From Rhodospirillaceae bacterium CCH5-H10 (GTDB taxonomy: Bacteria > Pseudomonadota > Alphaproteobacteria > Reyranellales > Reyranellaceae), in the NCBI GenBank assembly GCA_001557035.1, contig LSKJ01000125.1:1-5700 (forward strand): a stretch of DNA of 5,700 bases. The letters run 5' to 3'. A program made the position numbers and the translations under genes. The notes under the pieces are model-generated. The model saw nothing but the letters and a program-made list of their open reading frames with translations. It was not told where the DNA came from and searched no databases. The first letter of the stretch is position 1. Each line of letters starts with the position of its first letter. Shown here in pieces: positions 1 to 4,521 of this stretch.

Positions 1-137
1 CGAATGTCTTGCGTCCGGTCCGGCGACGTCGCCACGCCCCAGAGGAAGCCGCCGCCGCCGGGCAGGCGGTAGATCGCGACCGAGGATTTGGCCGGTACGC
101 GCGGGTTGGGAACGCGGGTGATGTCGCTGATGCTCAT
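1..137 (-). CDS. Partial CDS, possible RidA (YjgF/UK114) family protein, N-terminal 45 residues
   Basis: Only the N-terminus is in the window; the gene continues past the left edge. It starts at ATG 137-135, with GGGAG about seven bases upstream. It overlaps the stop of the MFS gene in an ATGA arrangement, so the two are almost certainly co-transcribed and translationally coupled. The visible protein begins MSISDITRVPNPRVP and ends around LWGVATSPDRTQDI. A hydrophobic strand followed by a G-V-A-T-x-x-x-x-x-Q-D-I pattern resembles the N-terminal beta strands of RidA-type enamine/imine deaminases, which often read G-x-V-A-x-D...D-I/V before a QT-x-x-x-L helix. That helix would lie outside the window, so the assignment is tentative. 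That a gene is here is well supported; the family is a guess. Confidence 0.6.
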   Translation of the reverse strand, partial: MSISDITRVPNPRVPAKSSVAIYRLPGGGGFLWGVATSPDRTQDI

Positions 138-1378
138 GTTTTACTCCCTGACGAACCAGCCGGCACTATGACTCCGGCGCGACCGCCGATGAACAGGGAC
201 GCGCAGCCGATCAGGGTGACGATCGCGGCGATGACGAAGCCCGGCCCGTAGCCGCCGAACCCGTCGCGCAGGAAACCGAACAAAGCGGGCCCGAGCGCCG
301 AGGTAAGCTGGATCACGGTGGCGGCCGTGCCATAGGTCGTGCCGAAGGCCGCCGCGCCGAACTCGCGGCGCACGACGACCGGACCCAGCGTCGTCACATG
401 GCCGATGCCATAGCCATAGACCAGGCTCGCGACGACGAGGACCGGCACGGTGGGCCAGAACGCGATGGCCAGCAGCGAGACCGCCTGCGCGATCATGACG
501 AAGCAGCCCAGCCGCCGCGCGTTCACGCGATCGACGATGCGCGCCAGGATCAGGCGGCCAACGAACGCGGACAAGCCCGCCGCGCTGACCAGCATTCCGG
601 CCCCCGCCCGTCCCAGCATCGGCTCCGCGAGGGCCACATGATGGGTGATGAAGCCGATCTGGATGGTGAGGCCCAGCGCAAAGGCCGCGGTGGCGCTCCA
701 CAGGAGCAGGCGGCGATTGGCGGCCGTGGCGATCGGGGCGAGGTGCAGCCTCGGCGGTGCGTCCTTTCGCGGGGCCTCGCCATCGCGCGGCAGGCCGAGA
801 TCGGCCGGGCCACGATAGCGCAGGACGATGCCGATCAGCGGACCGAGCAGCGACACCGCGACGACACTGGCGGCGAACAGACCGCGCGCGAGGCCGAGCT
901 CACCGATGGAGAGCAGCAGCAGCGGCACGCCCGCGATGGCGCCGACGCTCGCCCCCATGATGGCGAGCGTCATCGACCGGCCCTGATGGCGCTCGAACCA
1001 GGGCGCGACCGTCGTGGTGATGCCCGTCATCGAGAGCGTCGACCACCCGAAGCCCAGCAGCACGAAGCAGGGATAGAGCTGCCACGACGCACTCACCTGC
1101 CCGATCAACGCGACGCCCGCCGCCATGCAGGCCAGGCCCAGCAACAACACGGGGCGCGGCCCGTACCGGTCGATGCTCCGGCCCACGATGCGCTGGACGC
1201 TGGCGCTGACCAGGAAGAACACGGTGATCGCCGAAGCGACCTCGGCAATCGGCCAGCCATGCGCCGACGTCACGGCCTGGAGGTACACGCTGGAGCCGAA
1301 AAGTCCGAGCGACCAGGCCACGGCGGCAATGACGAAGCAGGCTCCAACGACCCGCCAGCCATGGAACAGGGAACTCAA
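134..1378 (-). CDS. MFS transporter (12-TM major facilitator permease)
   Basis: Inner-membrane secondary transporter of the major facilitator superfamily; substrate unknown. From TTG 1378-1376 the protein is 414 residues, normal for a 12-helix MFS protein, and begins LSSLFHGWRVVGACF with the first helix at about residues 8-28. The loop 2-3 motif A is seen as GRSIDRYGPRPV (66-77), and its second-half counterpart as GRLILARIVDRVNARR (274-289). A hydrophilic central loop (about 188-222) separates the two six-helix halves. Helices 10-11 carry a glycine-rich run (FGTTYG, 346-350 area; ALGP; GFLRDGFGGYG) like that in the oxalate/formate and monocarboxylate branches. The frame stays open upstream to an ATG at 1714, but that extension lies antisense to the rhodanese gene and has no transporter character. 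No in-frame ATG lies near the first helix, so TTG is preferred; CTG codons nearby are alternatives. The gene overlaps its downstream partner by four bases. Confidence 0.88.
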   Translation of the reverse strand: MSSLFHGWRVVGACFVIAAVAWSLGLFGSSVYLQAVTSAHGWPIAEVASAITVFFLVSASVQRIVGRSIDRYGPRPVLLLGLACMAAGVALIGQVSASWQLYPCFVLLGFGWSTLSMTGITTTVAPWFERHQGRSMTLAIMGASVGAIAGVPLLLLSIGELGLARGLFAASVVAVSLLGPLIGIVLRYRGPADLGLPRDGEAPRKDAPPRLHLAPIATAANRRLLLWSATAAFALGLTIQIGFITHHVALAEPMLGRAGAGMLVSAAGLSAFVGRLILARIVDRVNARRLGCFVMIAQAVSLLAIAFWPTVPVLVVASLVYGYGIGHVTTLGPVVVRREFGAAAFGTTYGTAATVIQLTSALGPALFGFLRDGFGGYGPGFVIAAIVTLIGCASLFIGGRAGVIVPAGSSGSKT

Positions 1379-1379
1379 C

Positions 1380-1415
1380 TCAGCCAGGCCTTGCGCGGCG
1401 GGCAGTGCGGGCCAT
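1380..1415 (-). CDS. Possible 11-residue upstream leader ORF before the MFS gene
   Basis: An ATG at 1415-1413 is preceded by GGAAGGAAG, a far better ribosome-binding site than anything before the MFS TTG start. It reads MARTARRARPG and stops at TGA 1382-1380, leaving one base before TTG 1378. It is out of frame with the MFS gene. Read literally, it is a leader peptide that could deliver ribosomes to the weak TTG start by termination-reinitiation. The alternatives are chance, or a one-base sequence error or frameshift separating a real ATG start from the MFS frame. Confidence 0.3.
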   Translation of the reverse strand: MARTARRARPG

Positions 1416-1424
1416 GGACGCTTC

Positions 1425-1467
1425 CTTCCAGCTTCATGTTTGCTGTAGCTTACCGGAAGGCTGGAAG
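1425..1467. repeat. Inverted repeat in the MFS/rhodanese divergent gap
   Basis: CTTCCAGC at 1425-1432 is the exact reverse complement of GCTGGAAG at 1460-1467, with 27 bases between the arms. A further GGAAG at 1455-1459 gives an alternative partner for CTTCC at 1421-1425. On the leftward transcript, the downstream arm falls in the GGAAGGAAG purine tract that would be the ribosome-binding site of the 11-residue ORF. The structure could therefore be an RNA hairpin masking that site, or a DNA operator for the divergent pair. The arms are short, so chance is possible. Confidence 0.35.
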
Positions 1468-1535
1468 AACATGCCAGCCGGCCGCGACGACTCCGTACCC
1501 TGTCGCGTGTCCACGCAAGCCTCCGGGAGGACTTC

Positions 1536-1916
1536 ATGCCCAGCAGCGTCAAGCAGATGATGGAAGCCGCCAATGCCGTCGTGCCGAAAGTCACGCCAGC
1601 CGAGGCCAAGGCCATGATCGCCAAGGGCAACACGCTCATTGTCGACGTGCGCGACACCGCCGAGGTTGCCAACAGCGGCAAGATCGCGAATGCCGTCAAC
1701 GTGTCGCGGGGCATGCTCGAGTTCCGGGCGGACCCGGAGTCGCCCTACCACGACAAGGCCTTCGACAAGTCGAAGACCGTGATCGTCTACTGCGCCTCGG
1801 GAGGCCGTGCCGCGCTCAGCGGCAAGGTCCTGAAGGATTTCGGCTTCGCCAACGTCGTCAACCTCGGTGGCTTCAAGGACTGGGTCGACAGCGGCGGCGC
1901 GGTCGACAAGGCCTGA
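1536..1916 (+). CDS. Single-domain rhodanese-like protein (sulfurtransferase)
   Basis: A 126-residue cytoplasmic rhodanese-domain protein with no signal peptide or membrane segment. Such proteins carry a persulfide on an active-site cysteine and pass sulfane sulfur to acceptors such as cyanide or thiols. The conserved N-terminal strand LIVDVRD (34-40) precedes the usual G-K-I-A-N-A-V-N-V 'G-x-I-x-G-A' region (48-56). The strand TVIVYC leads into the six-residue loop C-A-S-G-G-R with catalytic Cys86 and Arg91, then A-x-x-S-G-K-V-L. The C-terminal signature NLGGFKDWVDSGG is at 109-121. The loop length suits sulfur rather than phosphate substrates, which favours sulfurtransferase over a Cdc25-like phosphatase. 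The ATG start has GGGAGG five bases upstream. The gene stands alone on its strand and converges with the next gene, with only three bases between the two stop codons, so there is no room for a dedicated terminator between them. Confidence 0.93.
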   Translation: MPSSVKQMMEAANAVVPKVTPAEAKAMIAKGNTLIVDVRDTAEVANSGKIANAVNVSRGMLEFRADPESPYHDKAFDKSKTVIVYCASGGRAALSGKVLKDFGFANVVNLGGFKDWVDSGGAVDKA

Positions 1917-1919
1917 AGC

Positions 1920-2546
1920 CTACTTCTCTGCGAACTTGAGCTGCTGAATCGCCGTCAGCAGCTTGGTGATCTGATTGCGCTGATTCTCGTCGAGCGGCTT
2001 GTCATCAGGCAGCGGCTGAAGCACCAGTTCCACGTCCTCCAGTTGCTTGACCAGGTTGTAGGCTTTGTTGGTCTTTTCCTTCTCGCCGCCCGCCAGCATC
2101 GGATAGACCGTGAGGTAGAGCGAGGCGAGACTGCGGTTCTGCAGTTCCGGCGTCAGGGGGATCGCGCTCTTGAAGACGCCGCCCAGCGCGGCCTTGGCCT
2201 CGCCGACCGTCTTGGCCCGGCGCAGCAGGAAACTCATCCCGTCCAGCCGGTGTTCGATCTCGAAGCGATGACTGATCAGGTCAGACTGGTTCTTCTGCGC
2301 AATCTCATGCTCGTGCTGGACCTGCTGCAGGAAAGCCGCGCCGCCCGTGAGAACCACGGAAGACAAGAGCCACATGCCGACGGAGCTGTTCAGGAATTCA
2401 TAGACCTTCGAGCCGAATCCCGGAGCCGGCGGCGGCGGCGCAGGCTCCGCCGCCGGCTTGGCCGCCTCCTGCTCGAGCGACATGCGAATCGAATGACGAT
2501 AGCGCTCCTCGGCCGCGATGCGCTTCATCTCCTCTTCGGTCAGCAT
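1920..2546 (-). CDS. Hypothetical single-pass membrane protein with proline-rich linker
   Basis: I do not recognise this 208-residue protein. It has four visible parts. A charged N-terminal helix (1-30) is rich in Glu, Lys and Arg, with the pattern EEEMKRIAAEERYR. A Pro/Ala linker with a run of four prolines (31-42) follows. One hydrophobic segment lies at about 57-74 (VGMWLLSSVVLTGGAAFL). Last comes a mostly helical hydrophilic domain of about 130 residues with several Gln/Glu/Lys-rich stretches that could form coiled coil. There is no signal peptide; the charged head is probably cytoplasmic and the orientation of the tail is uncertain. The start is well supported: AGGAG lies six bases before the ATG and shares its AG with the TAG stop of the upstream lyase-family gene, nine bases away, so this is the last gene of that operon. 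There are no catalytic motifs. It could be a scaffold or envelope-associated accessory protein. Confidence 0.8.
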   Translation of the reverse strand: MLTEEEMKRIAAEERYRHSIRMSLEQEAAKPAAEPAPPPPAPGFGSKVYEFLNSSVGMWLLSSVVLTGGAAFLQQVQHEHEIAQKNQSDLISHRFEIEHRLDGMSFLLRRAKTVGEAKAALGGVFKSAIPLTPELQNRSLASLYLTVYPMLAGGEKEKTNKAYNLVKQLEDVELVLQPLPDDKPLDENQRNQITKLLTAIQQLKFAEK

Positions 2547-2555
2547 CGCCCGCTC

Positions 2556-3380
2556 CTAGTCTTTCATGAATGCGTTGAGGTCGGGGGTCGGCACTGCCCG
2601 GTCGAGATAGGAGAACGTCCCCGTGTCCTTCACTTCGGTGGCGGCCTCGATCAGGCCGGTCATCGCGGCGCGATACAGCGAGGTGGCGAGGCTGATCCGC
2701 TTCACGCCGGCCGCCTCCAGTTCGGCCTTGCTGAACGACTTGCCCCTGATGCCGACCATGAAATTGAACGGCTTGCGCAGCGCGCCGCAGACCTTCTTCA
2801 CCGAGGCGAGATCGGGCAGGCCCGGCGCGAACAGCACGTCGGCACCGGCTGCCTCGAAAGCCTGCAGGCGCTTGATCACGTCGCCCAGGTCCGGCTTGCC
2901 GCGCAGGAACCCCTCGGCTCGCGCCGCAAGGACGAAAGGCACCGGCAGCGATCGCGCCGCCTCCACCGCCGCCTTGATGCGAGCCGTCGCGGTGTCGATG
3001 TCGAACAGCGGCTGGTCGGGATTGCCGGTCGCATCCTCGATCGAGCCGCCGACCAGCCCGACGCCCGCCGCCTGGCGGATCGTCTCGGCCGCGTCGTTGG
3101 GAGAATCGCCGAACCCCTTCTCGAGGTCGGCGGCCACCGGCAAGTCGGTGGCGTTCACGATCAGCCGCGCATTGGCCAGCGCCTCCTCACGCGTCACCTT
3201 GCCGTCCCGCTTGCCCAGGACGCCGGCCTTCGCGCCGCTCGAACTGGCCAGCGCCTCGAACCCGAGACCGGCCAGCACGCGCGCCGAGCCGGCATCCCAA
3301 GGGTTGGCGATGACGAAGGCGCCCGGTGCGTCATGGAGCGCACGGAATTTTCGGGCCTTCTCGGCCTGGCTGACACTCAT
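2556..3380 (-). CDS. Isocitrate lyase / PEP mutase superfamily enzyme
   Basis: A cytoplasmic TIM-barrel enzyme of 274 residues in the family holding 2-methylisocitrate lyase, PEP mutase and oxaloacetate decarboxylase-like enzymes, which make or break C-C or C-P bonds next to a Mg-bound carboxylate. Visible signatures, in order: NPWDAGSA (26-33), ASSSGA (45-50), ADLEKGFG (84-91, aligning with the Mg-binding D-x-D/E of the family), GGSIEDATG (111-119, the usual IED), LAARAEGF (151-158), ADVLFAPG (180-187) and GVKRISLATSL (225-235). The KKCGH catalytic loop of true methylisocitrate and isocitrate lyases is absent; the equivalent stretch around 50-62 reads AKAGVLGKRDGKV. A standard lyase role is therefore unlikely, and the exact reaction is unknown. 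The start is taken at ATG 3380, with GGGGA seven bases upstream; an upstream in-frame ATG at 3425 adds 15 residues unlike the family. It is followed nine bases later by the membrane protein gene and preceded by the transporter gene 67 bases away. Confidence 0.88.
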   Translation of the reverse strand: MSVSQAEKARKFRALHDAPGAFVIANPWDAGSARVLAGLGFEALASSSGAKAGVLGKRDGKVTREEALANARLIVNATDLPVAADLEKGFGDSPNDAAETIRQAAGVGLVGGSIEDATGNPDQPLFDIDTATARIKAAVEAARSLPVPFVLAARAEGFLRGKPDLGDVIKRLQAFEAAGADVLFAPGLPDLASVKKVCGALRKPFNFMVGIRGKSFSKAELEAAGVKRISLATSLYRAAMTGLIEAATEVKDTGTFSYLDRAVPTPDLNAFMKD

Positions 3381-3447
3381 GGAAGATTCCCCATACTCGA
3401 AATTGCGCGGCAGTTTGTCCCGCACGCGCTCGTCAGGGCAATCGGGA
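3381..3447. other. 67-base gap between the transporter and lyase-family genes
   Basis: On the leftward strand this gap contains GC-rich inverted stretches (GCGCG...CGCGC) but no T-run, so no intrinsic terminator is evident. It holds the GGGGA ribosome-binding site of the downstream gene. Read-through from the transporter gene is likely, but an internal promoter cannot be excluded. Confidence 0.4.
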
Positions 3448-4299
3448 TTATTTGGATGCGCTGCCCGCTTGCAGCGCGATCCTCCGACGCCAGCGCGTGT
3501 ACGGCAACGTAATCGCGACCGAGATTGCGATGTACACGGAGATCACGACGGCGACGCGCCCGCCCGGCATCGACGTCGCCACGACCACGGCGACCCCGAT
3601 ATGCCGCGTCGCGCACGCCACGGCGAGCGCCGTGCGGTCCTCTTCCTTCGGCCCGCCCACCAGATGGCCGATGACCAGCGCCATCAGGATCAGCACGGCG
3701 AGGGCCGCAACGCCCTGCCACTGGACTTCGAGAACGATGTGCCAGTTCACCGCGAGCAGGGCGAGGGCCGCGAACGCCAGGAACAGCCCCGCGAGACCGA
3801 CCAGCCGCCCGCCCGCCCAGGCGGCGAACCGCGGAAACAGCCAGCGCACCGCCATGCCGGCCAGCAACGGCAGGAAGAACGATTCGCCCAGGACGATCGC
3901 GGCGCGTTCCGGCGCCAGGTGCGGCAGCCTCGGAAACAGCGGCACGAGGATTTCGAGCCACACCGGCACGAGGATCACGGCCAGTATCGAGGAAATGACG
4001 ACCAGGCTGAAGATGTAGGCACCGTCGCCGATGCCCAGCAGCTTGCGGGGGAGCAGCGGCGCCCCGGCCGAAACCGCGAGCACGAGCAGGCCCGCCTCCA
4101 CACCCGGCGACAGCGGCAACAGTTTGACCAGCGCGAGTGCCGCCAGCGGCACCAGCACGTACATCGCCAACACCGAGCGCAGCAGCAGGGCGGGATGGCG
4201 GAACAGCCTCACCGCATCGCGCGGCGTCGAATCGAGACCGATCCCGAAGATGATCACCGTCACGGTCACCTTCAGGAGAATGAGCAGGGTGACGGTCAC
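3448..4299 (-). CDS. BASS/SBF-family (bile acid:sodium symporter-like) transporter
   Basis: An inner-membrane transporter of 283 residues with about nine to ten hydrophobic helices, the usual size for the bacterial bile acid:sodium symporter superfamily. Relatives move organic acids, sulfonated or pantothenate-type compounds with sodium; the substrate here is unknown. The first helix (about 3-21) leads into GLDSTPRD (21-28), the typical 'G-L-x-x-T-P-x-D' after helix 1. The first crossover region reads SAGAPLLPRK (77-86) and the second CATRHIGVAVVVAT (229-242), matching the two broken-helix motifs of the fold. The C-terminus ends in a basic patch, TRWRRRIALQ. The start is GTG at 4299-4297; no in-frame start codon lies between it and an upstream TAG, and MTVTLLILLK suits the family N-terminus. 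There is no good ribosome-binding site directly before it. A GTG 12 codons downstream has AAGG at proper spacing but would cut into helix 1. Probably first gene of the operon with the lyase-family enzyme and the membrane protein. Confidence 0.9.
   Translation of the reverse strand: MTVTLLILLKVTVTVIIFGIGLDSTPRDAVRLFRHPALLLRSVLAMYVLVPLAALALVKLLPLSPGVEAGLLVLAVSAGAPLLPRKLLGIGDGAYIFSLVVISSILAVILVPVWLEILVPLFPRLPHLAPERAAIVLGESFFLPLLAGMAVRWLFPRFAAWAGGRLVGLAGLFLAFAALALLAVNWHIVLEVQWQGVAALAVLILMALVIGHLVGGPKEEDRTALAVACATRHIGVAVVVATSMPGGRVAVVISVYIAISVAITLPYTRWRRRIALQAGSASK
4259..4299 (-). promoter_or_regulatory. Possible RNA hairpin enclosing the transporter GTG start
   Basis: In the leftward transcript the first 12 bases of the coding sequence (4299-4288) can pair with bases 4270-4259 at 10 of 12 positions, with a 17-base loop. 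The start codon would lie in the stem. The two arms also encode the repeated V-T-V-T residues, so the similarity may come from protein repetition rather than RNA selection. Confidence 0.25.
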
Positions 4300-4370
4300 G
4301 GCGCGACAGCCGCAGCTGCAATCGCCCGCCCAGCCAGACCAATCCTACGAACAGGAATTTGGGCTCTCAT
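4296..4370 (-). CDS. Possible 24-residue upstream ORF overlapping the transporter start
   Basis: ATG 4370-4368 is preceded by AAAGGGACC, a reasonable ribosome-binding site. The ORF reads 24 residues, starting MRAQIPVRRIGLAGRA, and ends in TGA 4298-4296. This overlaps the GTG start of the transporter gene as GTGA, the classic layout for translational coupling, and the transporter lacks its own good ribosome-binding site. The product is short, basic then Ala-rich, with no recognisable family. It may be a leader whose translation opens the transporter start, or chance. Confidence 0.35.
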   Translation of the reverse strand: MRAQIPVRRIGLAGRAIAAAAVAP

Positions 4371-4521
4371 GGTCCCTTTCGTGATTCGCTCGGTTGATCG
4401 CTACCATAGAAATCGAACCGGAGCGCCAGGTCCCGTCTGCATCCGACACAGTGCAATTCGGAGCGGGAGTTCTCGCATTCGCCCGCCGGACCGGTAAAGT
4501 GGAGGACTTGAGGAGATATGC
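4300..4521. promoter_or_regulatory. Divergent intergenic region between transporter operon and DUF3300 gene
   Basis: These 222 bases separate two outward-reading genes and should contain both promoters. They are less GC-rich in the middle (about 4340-4420), as expected of a promoter zone. Candidate elements are weak: TAAAGT near 4494 could be a -10 for the rightward gene, and TAGGAT on the minus strand near 4342-4347 could be a -10 for the leftward operon. Neither has a good -35 at normal spacing. The rightward gene's ribosome-binding sites GGAGG (4501-4505) and AGGAG (4511-4515) are at the right end, and the short leftward ORF occupies the left third. Confidence 0.5.
4511..4515 (+). promoter_or_regulatory. 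Ribosome-binding site that sets the DUF3300 start
   Basis: AGGAG lies six bases before ATG 4522. Another ATG at 4518 is only two bases away and in a different frame, which opens into a protein without family features. The spacing selects 4522. Confidence 0.75.

Larger units (their letters stand above)
1379..1535. promoter_or_regulatory. Divergent intergenic region between the MFS and rhodanese genes
   Basis: These 157 bases must hold the start signals for both the leftward MFS operon and the rightward rhodanese gene. I found no pair of hexamers close enough to the sigma-70 consensus to mark as a promoter on either strand. It contains the short leader ORF and the inverted repeat listed separately, and the rhodanese ribosome-binding site GGGAGG at 1525-1530. 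Confidence 0.5.

Noticed and set aside
1520..1530. CCTCC-G-GGAGG symmetry at the rhodanese ribosome-binding site
   Set aside because: The arms are separated by one base, so an RNA hairpin cannot form with full pairing. Chance symmetry around a purine-rich site is likely.
1379..1714. N-terminal extension of the MFS protein to the ATG at 1714
   Set aside because: The added residues are antisense to the rhodanese start region and precede a normal first MFS helix. Family length supports the shorter form.
1909..1921. Small hairpin AGGC...GCCT across the convergent stop codons, considered as a shared terminator
   Set aside because: The stem is only four base pairs and there is no T-run on either strand.
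398..1939. Long rightward open frame of 513 codons across the MFS and rhodanese genes
   Set aside because: It is antisense to the MFS gene and out of frame with the rhodanese. Its product is Arg/Gln/His/Asp-rich without any domain, which is typical of the opposite strand of GC-rich genes.
2043..3512. Long rightward open frame of 489 codons over the lyase-family and membrane protein genes
   Set aside because: The composition is antisense-like (Arg, His, Gln, Asp rich) and the minus-strand genes here have clear families, ribosome-binding sites and operon spacing.
2623..4497. Rightward open frame of 624 codons
   Set aside because: It covers two well-supported minus-strand genes and their gap. 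The product is low-complexity with no motifs.
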